From Adineta ricciae (Eukaryota > Rotifera > Eurotatoria > Adinetida > Adinetidae), in contig CAJNOJ010000204.1 of assembly GCA_905250025.1 (NCBI GenBank), positions 1 to 64,000 on the forward strand: a stretch of DNA of 64,000 nt, in the 5' to 3' direction. The position numbers and the translations under genes were made by a program. Positions within the stretch are counted from its first letter, which is position 1, and each line of letters starts with the position of its first letter. Shown here one piece after another: positions 23,229-34,090 of the stretch. Under the pieces are notes generated by a model. That model worked only from the letters and a program-made list of their open reading frames with translations. It was not told where the DNA came from and ran no database searches.

Positions 23229-24297
23229 ATGACATCATTATCTTCACTTTGCCAAGTTTGTGGTGATTTAGCTAAACGAAATCAGAGTTCTATTATCTCA
23301 TGTTTCTCATGTCGATCATTTTTCCGACAATATTCCTTATTATCACGAGTAAATTCATCTGATAAAAAAACTCGTTTTCATTATGTTGATTTTGTAGAAC
23401 ATTTTATATTGTCAAAACAATTGGAATTGTCGTATAACATCAATAACACGAATGAAATGTCCACCTTGTCGTCTAAAGAAATGTTTTTTAATTGGAATGA
23501 ATATGGATTTAATTCGACAAAATAATTATAACAATCGATATGTTATTTCTTCATCTAATCAACGATCGTTTCTTTATAATGAACAATTGAAATTAACAAC
23601 AGAACAATGGTCTATCTTTTCAAATTTCATTTCTATTGATAATAATGTTAATTCGATAAATTATTTTGAATATCAGTTCTCTTTACCAATTAAATTACGT
23701 TTCAAATCTACAATTATTTTCAATATCATTCGAATATTTCTTCGAAATAATCAATTAATCCTCAAACATTTATCTGATTATCAATTATTATCCGTGATTT
23801 CTCATCGAATGTTATTCAAACGAAATTGTTTAAGTATTGCAATGTTTCATGGATTTGTTGTTGCACATCAATTCAAGAAAGAAGATCATGAAATACTTCA
23901 AGCTGCTCTTGTGCAAATTTGTGGATCTACTTGGATCAACAAAGTCAAATCGATCTATCGACAATTCGAATCAAATGTTATATTTATTAAATTGATGATT
24001 TTTCTTTTGAATTTTTCAACTAATTTATCCGTTGTTACTTTCGATGAGAAAGAAGATTTCAAACAAATGGTATACGCAAGAAAATTCATTCTTATTCAAG
24101 ATATTTATGTAACAATTTTATGGAAATTCATGATTTATCAATGTGGTTTTTATGAAGCTGTTAAACATTATGATAAATTAGTTAAAAATATCATCGACAT
24201 TTTATATAATAATGAAGAAAAATTAGATGAAGATGATTTGTATTCATGGACAATGAATGCTTTTCTGCGTGATATTGATCAATCATTGATTATTTAA
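23229..24297 (+). CDS. nuclear hormone receptor
   Basis: 339 residues from two exons (23229-23348 and 23398-24297). Zinc finger 1 is CQVCGDLAKRNQSSIISCFSC, and its P-box CFSCRSFFR is the DNA-reading helix. A 49-nt intron follows SLLSR, the site of a common nuclear receptor intron. Finger 2 is CQNNWNCRITSITRMKCPPC, ending RLKKCFLIGM. The remaining roughly 260 residues are helical, and HLSDYQLLSVI recalls the LBD helix 3-4 signature (L...DQ..LL). They are too divergent to assign a subfamily. ATG 23229 lies nine bases inside a slightly longer frame and gives MTSLSSLCQVCGD. It should act as a ligand-regulated or constitutive transcription factor. The short N-terminus means no AF-1 domain. Confidence 0.85.
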
Positions 24298-26986
24298 ATG
24301 AAATTAACATTTCGAACTAATCGAATGTCATAATTAATCAAATAAATAAGATCTTTTCGCAAAATTCTATTCATTCGATAAAGAAATTGAAATTTTATTT
24401 CAAAGTTTTATATTAAGAAAATATTTATGAAGATAAATGGAGAAAGAATATTGTTTTCGATGAAAATTAATTCACTCATTCGCAAATAGATTATAAAAGT
24501 TGAATATATACACTTTGTTTTCTTAGAAGATTGTCAATCACCACGTCGACGAATAAATGCTTATGATCACGAACGATCTGTAAATAAACAGGAATATTGC
24601 TAATTGCTTGAACATCATCTGTGTGTAATGTTTTCATTATCAGAATTTGTTGATATTTTTATTGATGAATAACTAAATATCTTGATTGAATGATATTAGA
24701 TGAATTAATGATAATAATGAATCATTTTCAATATGAATTCTTTTTATTAATGTCAGTTGATCATCATGTTTTCTCAAATCAATCAATTCTTCACATTCAT
24801 TTCAATTGACACATATTATGGTAAGTAAGTATCGTCATAACTATATGTTATTGATTTCATCACGATCACCATATTTTAAGTTATGTCTCGTGTTGAATTT
24901 TCCATGAATTTGTATTGATTAATTTGATTCGATGATAATCACGATTAAGATATAAATAACCTGATAACATAAACGATGTTTTAGAGTTTTTCTTTAATAA
25001 TAGAGTAAATAATCTATATCAGTATAAGATCAAGGAATAATCGAGAAATGAATAGCAGTCAATGCATATTGCAATGTCTCATTTCATCTCAAGAACGTTC
25101 ATCGATTCGTTTTTCATAATTACAAATTGGTTTTCAATATTTTCACTTGCTTTCGATTTGTGTTTTTTATCCTCTTGTCACATATTTCTAAATTATTTGA
25201 ATGTTCTTGAAAGTTGACTTTCAAATTCAAAGGTTTGTTGACAAATATCCATACTCCTTTTGTAAGATTTTGTCTGTCTGACTCTATCACATCGAAACGT
25301 TCTTCAAAATATTTAACTAATTGTTCGAGATCCGAAATTTCAAATGGTATTTCCTACACATGTTGCTTTTGGAACATCGATTGATCATATTGTTGTTGAA
25401 GATTTTGATTTTTTATTATTCAGAACTCTGTGGAAATATCATTCCTGCGTGTTTCAAGTTGACAGAAGGGTTGTTGCAAGTCATTCGTTTGCTCCATGGT
25501 AGAAATTTTGATTTTCACATTCATCAAAAGATGGATATCACTCACAAGACGATCTTTGTTTTCGGAGAGGATTGTTTGATTCCATCGATCTGTACTTAAT
25601 TACAGCAGAAATAATCCATTCTCGTTTCTTTTTTAAGAGTTGCAGTTGATATTGCAAATGGAGAAATCGACGTTTATGATGATAAATACTAACAATGAAA
25701 AAATTCAAACAAATTATATAAGTGACTACTCGATAATGGAAAAAGCATATATCTGTGAATCTTGTTTTTTTTCTTCGTTTGTATTTAGTTTATTGTGCCG
25801 TTTTGGATTCATTAAAAAAAGAGAGAAGGGGTAAAATAAACGATAAAAAAGTTAAACATCCAAATATTGTCGAATGCGAATCAGAAGACAAAAATAGAGT
25901 AAAAGAGAGAGAGAGGAAATAGAAAAAAAGTGCACAGATTACATGCGACAATCTGTAGGATTAAAAAGAGTACTGACAATTCGTGAATTTTCAGATATTT
26001 GTACACTGACAGCATCTATCAGCGAAGGGAAAAGTTCAAACATGTGCATGTGACTTTGGCTTTGATTTCAATTGGATTCTGATCCAGATTAATCGTCAAT
26101 CAATGTGAAGTGTGTTGTATGCATCTGATAAACTTTTATCATCGGATGTTACCATTTTGAAACATTTTATCTAAGTTAATATGGGTTTTTTCTTAAAACA
26201 ATGATATACAGTTTGATAAGACATTTGATAAATAACTAAACGTATGTTATTACAAATTTTGATGTTTTCAAGAAAAAAAACAATCTAATGTTGATGAGTG
26301 AAATAAATTCCTTCTAAACGACTAAAAAAAGCTTCCAAATGAAAAGAGTTCAGGAGAAAAGATCTTTCGGATTGAAGAGAAACAATTGAAACAGAATTAT
26401 TTCTTCACAGTTCAGTTTTGTTTTCTTTAAATAAATTAGTTGTTTGAACGTGTTGAAGTGTGCACCTATTCTGTTTTGAACCATCATTTTTCGTTGCTTT
26501 TGTTTGAATTTTACAATCCATTTTATAATTATAATTACGAAAATGAAGATAATTTGAATATCGAAAGATTGCATTTGATTTACAATAATCAATCGTCAAT
26601 CAGTTCTGCACTTCTTTCAAATATGTCAATGTGGAAATATTCGTTGTATTCATCAATGTATGAACAAAACTCATTTTGCCATTGAACTTATTAAATGTGC
26701 TAAAATAAGAAAGAAGTACATTACACAACAATAATCGCACTGAGTATATTTACTGATCTCTTACGATGACTGAAATAAAATTCAATATTAGCGAGAAATA
26801 TTCTTCCAACGATTACGAATCGTATACAATACAATAATAATCTCAACTTATTTTCAAAGCTCACTAACTGAATAGTCAATATTTTTCTGGTGAATAAACA
26901 GCTTTAATTGAGATAAAAAGACTTTCTCATATGAACTACATATAAATACAGACTGAGTCGATTCCAACTAAAAAGCTATTTGAACA
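24298..26986. other. 2.7 kb with exon-like debris
   Basis: No gene can be built here. Two pieces look coding. 24527-24603 follows TTTTCTTAG and reads DCQSPRRRINAYDHERSVNK before a TAA, like a last exon. 25318-25497 is a 59-codon open stretch with no ATG (VRDPKFQMVFPTHVAFGTSI) that stops at TAG; it resumes in another frame near 25514 (SHSSKDGYHSQDDLCFRRGL). I do not recognise either; they may be remnants of a decayed gene. The rest is AT-rich, with a GA run near 25905. Confidence 0.3.
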
Positions 26987-28122
26987 ATGACATTACATAC
27001 AATTATTATTGATAAAAAGTTGAAGCCTGTTGAAACAACTTTCGAACGCATTCAATCGAATGAAACAGTGGAAAATAGTTGGTGGTATTTTGCACCAAAC
27101 AATTTCTTCGATGAAGAACGGTATGGATTTAATGATACAACTTCAATGTACACAATTATCAATGGATGTTATACCAATCCGTCATCGAATGCGATCCTCG
27201 ATATGTTTCTCTGGGCATATTATCGACATTATGACGTTTTTTTATCACTGGATGATATGTGGTTATTGGTATTTCTATTTTTTGCAAAATATGTTCACAA
27301 CAATGCAGAACGACTTCGATCGATTTTGGTTAAACATGAAGAGACACGGGACGAACATCTATGGGAGAATTTTTTCGATAAGATGAAAAATGAAGTGAAA
27401 AGAAAAATACGACGAATAATATTTGTAGAGTATTAGAAAGCAAATTTTCAACAACGAACAAAGTGGAATCAATTCTTTCCACGACATGTATTATGTTTAT
27501 TTTCAATTCATATTTTGATTATGATCTTCGATATGAGTCGTGTGGAATTCGTCAAGTATATTTTATGGGTGAGAATATAACTGAGGAACATGGAAAGAAA
27601 GTTTTTTTTGGAAATGATTCGATGAATAGGTACACCGGATGATTGGATATCTCGTCGTGATAAGACACAACAGTTGAAAGCATTTAGTAATGATAGATTT
27701 CATGGACATGTCGATGGAATATTACCGATCTTTGATCAATTTATTGAAACTTAAAAAGGTAATGTCAATCGAAAATTTTGGAAAAAAATATGCGATATTA
27801 ATCGAAAGAAAATCAAACAGAGCAGTAGTTACGCGTCAATACCAGGCAAAATAACAATGCAACATTTAACAGGTTGGTTGGCACAATTGTTTGGATTAAA
27901 AGAGATTGTAGCGAAGAGTATCTCAGAATTGGGATCACCATGCATTCATATAGCAGTACAAGTTACAAACGGATTGGCAAATAAAGATTTTCCATGTCAC
28001 ATTGCAGGAGAATTTTATAGTGTTTACACAACAGAAAATCGATGTAAACCTGTTATGAGTTTGGCAGTTATTATAGGAACTCATCCATCAACAAATCATA
28101 TGGATGGAGACTCGAATACGCA
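26987..28122 (+). pseudogene. DUF4419 domain gene, disrupted
   Basis: The first part (26987-27436) shows the DUF4419 pattern: F..TTSMYTIINGCYTNPSSN, LSLDDMWLLVFLFFAKYVHN, NAERLRSILVKHEE. It ends at a TAG. The family's next motif appears in another frame from 27442 (TTNKVESILSTTCIMFIFNS, then YESCGIRQVYFMGE). A normal-looking intron near 27570-27629 leads to GTPDDWISRRDKTQQLKAF, and after FDQFIET an in-frame TAA (27752-27754) precedes GNVNRKFWKKICDINR. 27857-28122 then reads the conserved end (HLTGWLAQLFGL, HIAGEFYSVYTTE). A frameshift plus an in-frame stop point to a pseudogene, unless the sequence has errors. DUF4419 proteins occur in fungi, protists and rotifers; their function is unknown. 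Confidence 0.75.
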
Positions 28123-29049
28123 TTTGTAAGTATTTGGGAGAAAAACTGTTAATATTGATGCTTTTCATGATATGCTACCGTAAATGATTCTTCTAAGAAT
28201 AAAAGCCTTGAAAGAATAAGCGATAATAGAGTTTACAGGTTAGTCGTCAAAATGGATTGAACGATGGGATTCTTTGTTACTAAGTATTCGATAGAAAATG
28301 CACAAATTTACGAATTGATGTAGTAAGAATAATAAGTGTATGACTCATTACAATTCCACTCGAAGAATATATGCATAATATACAATAACGCCGTTTTTAG
28401 ACACTTATTATAATATAGTTTGACTTAAAATAATCGGAGAAATCCATGCAAAGAAGGTGAAAAAAGAGACGAATTGTACATGAGTAAAACAATCATAACA
28501 CCATGATTCGAAACGGTAAGTGCCTTGTTCGCACAAAACGATACTTATTTGTAAAAATCACATTGCTTTGTTTAGTTTTACTCATATTTCTTCTTATTGT
28601 TGTCTTTTTAAATATATGTTCAGCAGCAACGTGTCACTGTCACGGTTAGTGCCTGTCACCTAATGTTTAGCTGACATTCAGGTAACTGTAAATGAAATAG
28701 GAGCTTTCATTAACTGTATGGAGGGTATGAGTGTTGATAGTAGAAGAATTCATACTCACACCCTTATTCTTTCTGTAGTCTTCTATCTATAAGATATAAT
28801 GTACCTAGAAATAATTATCCCATAAAATATTATAACGAGTTATAGGATTAAAAAAATATTCTTCGGTTGGTTTTATCAATTGTTGACTTTTTAGATATTT
28901 ATGGTACTAATGTTATCTTTCAGTTCGTCAAAGGTATATATTTACTGAGAACAAGCCCAAACGAGATAACCAACATCTTCGGTTGTCACTTATATATAAA
29001 TATATACACATTTCTTACTGATAAAGGCAGAAATATTAGTTGCAGTAAG
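28123..29049. other. upstream region of the beta-glucosidase
   Basis: Non-coding, AT-rich. 'acttatatataaatatatac' (28986-29005) is a possible TATA region about 45-65 bp before the start codon. The open frame continues 61 codons upstream of ATG 29050, but that extension is not protein-like. Confidence 0.4.
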
Positions 29050-31296
29050 ATGTCCAAGTATTTTGTTCTATTTCTAGTCATTAGTACTTATTATGAGTCT
29101 ACAGAAACAGCTCTAATCAAAAGACAGCTTCATGAAAAGATCAATCCGACTAGTCGTACATGGGATGAAGCAATTCGGTTAGCAAAAGATTTTGCTTCAC
29201 AAATGACATTGGAAGAACGATGTAATATGACAGCGGGTGTTGGTGGACATTGTGCTGGTTATGTTTTACCTGTACCACGTTTGAATTTCAATGGACTTTG
29301 TTTCCAAGATTCTCCATCGGGTGTTGGTGATGGTGTACAATTTTCAACTGCCTTTGCAGCTGGAATTCAAATAGCAGCTACATGGGATCGTGATCTTATG
29401 TATGAACGTGCTGCAGCAATCGGTCAAGAATTTCGAGGCAAAGGCGTTCATTTTGCTCTAGGACCGATGATGAATATTGATCGAAATGCACTTCACGGAC
29501 GAAACTGGGAAGGTTTTGGCGCAGATCCGTATCTTTCAGGCGAAAATTCCTTTTATTACGTACGAGGAATTCAAGATCAAGGTGTTGTTGCTACGGCTAA
29601 ACATTATATTTGTAATGAACAAGAATCAAATCGTACTTATCATCCTAAGACGGGTCCAAGTCAAGGTTATTCAGCTAATCTCGATGACAAAACTATGCAT
29701 GAAATTTACCTTTGGCCATTCATGGACAGTGTTGCAGCTGGTACTGGCTCAGTTATGTGTTCATACAATCAAGTCAATGGTACGCAAGCCTGTCAAAATG
29801 ATAAAACATTAAATGGACTTTTAAAAGATGAACTCGCCTTTCAAGGAAATGTTATGTCAGATTGGGGAGCAACGAAAGTGACTCTAGAATCAGCTTTGGG
29901 TGGATTAGATATTAACATGCCTGGTCATGATAATCTAATGGGTTATTCGTTACTTCAATTCATACAAAATGGTTCTCTATCAGAAGCAAGAGTTACTGAT
30001 ATGGTTGTTCGTATTATGGCACCTTATTTTTTAGTTGGTCAAGATCAAAATTATCCATCTCTCGATTTAAATCGTGATGCTATTAGCGATCATTATGTCA
30101 TTAATCAAGCAGTTGGTCGCGCAGGAATGGTTTTGTTAAAGAATGTCAATAATGCTTTGCCATTCAACAGAAATATCGATAAGTATTATTCTATATTTGG
30201 ATCAGCAGCAAGTCGTTATAGTGATGGCATCGATCCACATGGTGTACCAGGATTAGATGGAGCATTGTATCAAGGTGGGGGATCTGGCTATGTTCGTCCA
30301 ACTTATTTCATTGATCCATTGACTTCACTTCTTGAATATGCGCGTGAATTTCATCTTCAAATCCAATATGTTATCGATCAATATGATTACAGTGCGATTA
30401 ACAATGCTTTGAATAATCGTGGCTTTTTTGGAGGAAAGTGTCTTGTCTTTATCAATGCTTGGTCATCCGAAGGACGTGATCGACAAAACCTTTCTGCATA
30501 TCATGATGGTGATAAACTTGTTCAAAAAGTTGCATCTCTATGTAGTTCAACTATTGTCATTGTCAATAGTGTCTCACAGCTTAATCTTGAGCCATGGATT
30601 GAACATCCGAACGTAACCGGAGTTCTCTGGTCTGGTTTACCAGGTACCGAATATGGATCAGCTCTTGTTGATATTCTTTTCGGTGATTATAATCCAGGTG
30701 GAAAATTAGTTTTTACTCTTGCAAAGAATGATTCAGATTATGGAACGAATATTTCTAATACATACAATTCGAATTACACTGAAGGTGTTTTTCTAGATTA
30801 TCGTCATTTTGATAAGAATAATATTGTACCAAGATTTCATTTTGGATTTGGATTATCGTACACAACGTTTTCTTTTTCGAAATTAATTATTTCAAAAGCT
30901 GGAGACGAAAATTATTCAATTGGACAAACTTTTCATCGACAACGTCGTTTATCAGCATATGCCAACCAGCACTTACTAAAATTCTACGATCCTGCCTATA
31001 ATATAACATTTACTATTACAAATACAGGCGAAAGAGATGGTTCTGAAGTAGCACAACTGTACTTGAGCTTCCCTGAAGAAGCTGCTCAACCTCCAAAAAT
31101 TTTACGTGGTTTCGAACGCGTTTACATCTCGTCGAGCCGATCGAAACAAATCACTTTGCAGTTAACACAACGCGATATATCATATTGGAATGTTATCAAT
31201 CAAAAGTGGACGATTGCATCAGGAAAGTACACTGTTTCGATTTCAACATCGGCCAACAATGCTGATATCAAATTACAAGACACTTTCAACATATAA
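29050..31296 (+). CDS. secreted GH3 beta-glucosidase, fungal type
   Basis: 748 residues with no intron. I chose ATG 29050 because it opens a signal peptide (MSKYFVLFLVISTYYESTE); the frame itself extends 61 codons further up. It belongs to glycoside hydrolase family 3, which releases terminal beta-D-glucose. The (beta/alpha)8 domain carries GKGVHFALGP, HGRNWEGFGADPYLSGE, VATAKHYICNEQE and YSANLDDKTMHEIYLWPF. The nucleophile is Asp271 in GNVMSDWGATK. The alpha/beta sandwich (PGTEYGSALVDILFGDYNPG) and a C-terminal fibronectin-III-like domain (AQLYLSFPEEA) are both present, so it looks intact. The sequence closely follows ascomycete beta-glucosidases rather than animal enzymes. An intronless gene beside a transposon and DUF4419 debris suggests horizontal transfer; that is an inference. 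Its role would be digestion of cellulose or other plant/algal glucans. Confidence 0.93.
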   Translation: MSKYFVLFLVISTYYESTETALIKRQLHEKINPTSRTWDEAIRLAKDFASQMTLEERCNMTAGVGGHCAGYVLPVPRLNFNGLCFQDSPSGVGDGVQFSTAFAAGIQIAATWDRDLMYERAAAIGQEFRGKGVHFALGPMMNIDRNALHGRNWEGFGADPYLSGENSFYYVRGIQDQGVVATAKHYICNEQESNRTYHPKTGPSQGYSANLDDKTMHEIYLWPFMDSVAAGTGSVMCSYNQVNGTQACQNDKTLNGLLKDELAFQGNVMSDWGATKVTLESALGGLDINMPGHDNLMGYSLLQFIQNGSLSEARVTDMVVRIMAPYFLVGQDQNYPSLDLNRDAISDHYVINQAVGRAGMVLLKNVNNALPFNRNIDKYYSIFGSAASRYSDGIDPHGVPGLDGALYQGGGSGYVRPTYFIDPLTSLLEYAREFHLQIQYVIDQYDYSAINNALNNRGFFGGKCLVFINAWSSEGRDRQNLSAYHDGDKLVQKVASLCSSTIVIVNSVSQLNLEPWIEHPNVTGVLWSGLPGTEYGSALVDILFGDYNPGGKLVFTLAKNDSDYGTNISNTYNSNYTEGVFLDYRHFDKNNIVPRFHFGFGLSYTTFSFSKLIISKAGDENYSIGQTFHRQRRLSAYANQHLLKFYDPAYNITFTITNTGERDGSEVAQLYLSFPEEAAQPPKILRGFERVYISSSRSKQITLQLTQRDISYWNVINQKWTIASGKYTVSISTSANNADIKLQDTFNI

Positions 31297-32684
31297 ATAA
31301 CCCTTTCTATTTTTAAATCAAAGTTCTTCGATTCTAATTCTACCCGTTTATTCATTGAAACATAATTTATTTATAATAGAACTATTATTATTCTTAATCA
31401 GATAGATGAATTTCACATACGAAACGCATACCATTGGATGGATATGTCTATCATTTACCAAAAATTCGGTTCCCAGAATTCAGTCATTTTGATCGTTCAC
31501 CAGATGTAAACTCATCTGGGCAAGTTTGATAACGGTACCCACTACAGAGAGTTATGACTGACAGACAAGTAGTCTCGATGTATTTCACGCAGATTCACGA
31601 ACGGATCCTTATCATATAGTTCCTCACCACGTGTTGTCGTCTTCCTAGGTTATAGCAAGCATATATGTAGCTGAATGTTTTGTGTCGTTCTCTATCACAA
31701 AGTCAGCTGGAGAACCTTCACCCCAGTCGTCCAAACCTAACACCACAGTGGTTCGTCAACTCGTTTTCCTAGATCTAGGAAAGCTGCTTGCAAATTTACG
31801 CACCTTCTTTGTTACAGAACTGTTTGGGTGAAATTCACTCAGGTGGCACGCAGTTCATTCGCATCGTCCTCAGTCACTCCTAACTAGTCTCAACATTTTA
31901 TCCACGTTGCTCTACGCTTTCCGAAGCAGTAAGGGGATTTTGTGATTGCTTACAGTTTAAAATCATCGAGGTGAGATTTCACCCACATCACCCGTCCCCA
32001 TACACTATTACCGGTTCGTCAAACATTTCTTGGGATTTCTAAAACCCATAGAGGCTCCGTGGAATGCTTCATGAGCTTTTCTGACGCGAAACTACGTGTG
32101 TGAAATTTCACTCAAGTCGAGTCTTATGATTTTTCTTATATTTCAAATTGAATTTTAGAAAAGAAATTAGCTTCCTCTTATCCAAAAAGCAGGGTGTGGG
32201 TGTGGGTGTACGAAAATGATGCCTTCTATTAGATGAGGACAACTTCTAAACACTTATTTAAGTCAACAGACCTAGGAAATATGAGACACTTAACGCTTGA
32301 CATGTTATGATTTCTCAACGTTAATCAAGTAATAAATAGAATTTCATATCACTAGTCATTGCCTTCCAGTCTATTCAGTCTAGACAATGCATACATATTT
32401 GCTTTGCATCTTTATTATAGCTATATGGTTACATTAATGGTACCAAAAATATTAAGCAAACATGTACAAATAGACGAGAACAAAAAGGAATGAGATATAA
32501 TATCATCCATGACTTAGTGTCAGAGTACAAATAGATGATATTGAGGGGTATCGAATGCTTTTGCAATCAAACCAGATCCTACTGGCACCCACTCCGCAAC
32601 CTCATCGAGATAGATCCCTACTAATACTTACGCCTCACGCTTAAAATGATAAATACTATACTTTTAAAAACCTTATTAATAATT
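31297..32684. other. 1.4 kb non-coding, repeat-bearing
   Basis: Less AT-rich than other spacers. Three copies of a near-palindrome GTGAAATTTCAC lie at 31828-31838, 31971-31982 and 32100-32111, each followed by a related tail (actcaggtgg, ccacatcacc, ctcaagtcga). TGTGGG occurs twice at 32195-32206. No open frame is convincing. It may be part of a non-autonomous mobile element or subtelomeric-type sequence. Confidence 0.4.
32195..32206 (+). repeat. two copies of the hexamer TGTGGG
   Basis: The sequence agggTGTGGGTGTGGGTGTACG contains two exact copies and part of a third. TGTGGG is the telomeric repeat reported for bdelloid rotifers. Two copies could arise by chance, so this is only suggestive. 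Confidence 0.4.
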
Positions 32685-32747
32685 TTAATAACTCAAAGCC
32701 TCAATACCTCCTATACCCTTCATTTCTGTTTGAATTAGAGTCCTCTT

Positions 32748-33257
32748 TTGTCCCCAAAACTCAGTTTGAAATATAAAAGACAATTTATGGAGCGAACGAT
32801 GATAGAAAGAGGACTGAAAAATATTATGCACAACGGTGTCGATCGAAGCACCGAATCTTCTATCGCTGTTCCGCACACAGGTTCTGTCGCAGTGCCGAAG
32901 GTATCTGTCTCCGTTGTCAGTGCATTCCTTCAATCTGTTGGCCACGACTCGAACATCACCAAGGACAAGCGCTCATCCCTCATCGATGAATTCAGACGCT
33001 ATCGACTGCTCGCATCCAAGACTACTGACTCTACCGATGACCACACTTCCACTCGCTATTTCTAGTAAATGCACGGTGGTGGCTTGCCGTTGTTCTCTTC
33101 GTTGGCACGACGATATCTGGTGACGCCAGGCACAAGCGTCCCTTCAGAAACGGCTTTCTCTGTGTCGAGCTTTATTGGTCGGAAAGAATGCTGTCGGTTA
33201 ACACTGGACAATCTTTCGGCAACAATGTTTCTCAGGGACAAGATTTTAACAACATAG
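32748..33257 (+). mobile_element. hAT-family transposase remnant (C-terminal part)
   Basis: A single frame reads KDKRSSLIDEFRRYRLLASK, then two adjacent stops TAG TAA (33063-33068), then GLPLFSSLARRYLVTPGTSV, PSETAFSVSSFIGRKECC and LTLDNLSATMFLRD. The last part matches the hAT C-terminal dimerisation domain (FP.LS.LAR.YL..P.TSVPSER.FS......RL....V....FL..N). The start of the transposase, its catalytic residues and clear terminal repeats were not found, and the paired stops show it is dead. Base composition is more GC-rich than the surroundings, as expected of a transposon. Confidence 0.82.
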
Positions 33258-33472
33258 TAGTTTTATTTGTTCAGCTGTGTGATTTCTTTTTAAAGATGAT
33301 TTTATCGTCCGTTTTTCTCTGCATTATTACTCCAGCGCGTTCACATTCATTTTCCATAAGCTATCCCCGTAATGGGTACAATAAACATTCGAATCTCGGC
33401 TCTAAATTCAGTTTTCGACGAACGAATTTGAATCCAACCGAATCTGGGATTCGTCGATAACAAATAGAGGTA

Positions 33473-33513
33473 TTACTTTATCTTTACTTTTCTTTAAATA
33501 AAAGATAAAGTAA
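33473..33513. repeat. 13-bp perfect inverted repeat
   Basis: TTACTTTATCTTT (33473-33485) pairs with AAAGATAAAGTAA (33501-33513) around a 15-nt loop. The same motif recurs imperfectly down to about 33600. It could be the hairpin of a small non-autonomous element. Confidence 0.6.
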
Positions 33514-33821
33514 AGGCAAAATCTTTATCTTTATTTTTTTCTTTATTTTTAAAGTAAAGAAAATCTTTATCTTTCAAATAAAGTTAAAACAAAGAATAAA
33601 GAATTTTTTTACAATTTTTGACAAAACACAATAAATTTTTTTATATCCACAAGTTAAATTAACAGGGAGTTATTTCGTGAGACGGGATGTTACACTATAC
33701 CTAAGATTAGGTTCATTTTCTGACTTAACATACAATTTCACATTTGGCGGAAAAATTAGAGTAGCTGCCTAATTCGACTTATAATATAAGTGACAAATTC
33801 CTAATACACTCCTACACCTAC

Positions 33822-33950
33822 TTAGGAATAGATAGCGATAGATTTAGCTATGCCTATTCACCCATGCCATTTTAGGAATAGATAGGGATAGGTTCAACTC
33901 AGCATAAGCCCACCCTCATGTGTGTTTAGGAATAGATAGGAATAGATTTT
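33822..33950 (+). repeat. three degenerate direct repeats
   Basis: 'ttaggaatagatag(c/g/-)ga(t)ag(a/g)tt' occurs at about 33822, 33872 and 33926, spaced 50 and 54 bp. The sequence between copies is poorly conserved. Confidence 0.65.
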
Positions 33951-34089
33951 GTTGTACATAGTCCCAGGAATACTCTCACCCGAGCTTTATGTCAGCCTAG
34001 TAGTGTCAAACTCGAAACTTGAATTCAAGTATTCAATTATTCGAGTAGTCAATTATTCGAGTGACCCAGCATTCGATTTTTGGGTACGA

Positions 34090-34090
34090 N
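34090..34090. other. contig joint cutting the second ADP-ribosyltransferase gene
   Basis: Coding sequence starts abruptly after the n, in mid-domain. The left side is repeat-like non-coding sequence. Confidence 0.8.

Larger units (their letters stand above)
33258..34089. other. repeat-rich non-coding stretch after the hAT remnant
   Basis: Holds a 13-bp inverted repeat, runs of aaagataaag/ctttatcttt (33473-33610) and a three-copy degenerate direct repeat (33822-33950). It ends at the n at 34090. No gene was seen. Confidence 0.5.

Noticed and set aside
28867-29049. N-terminal extension of the beta-glucosidase
   Set aside because: ATG 29050 directly precedes a good signal peptide. The extension is not protein-like and covers a TATA-rich stretch.
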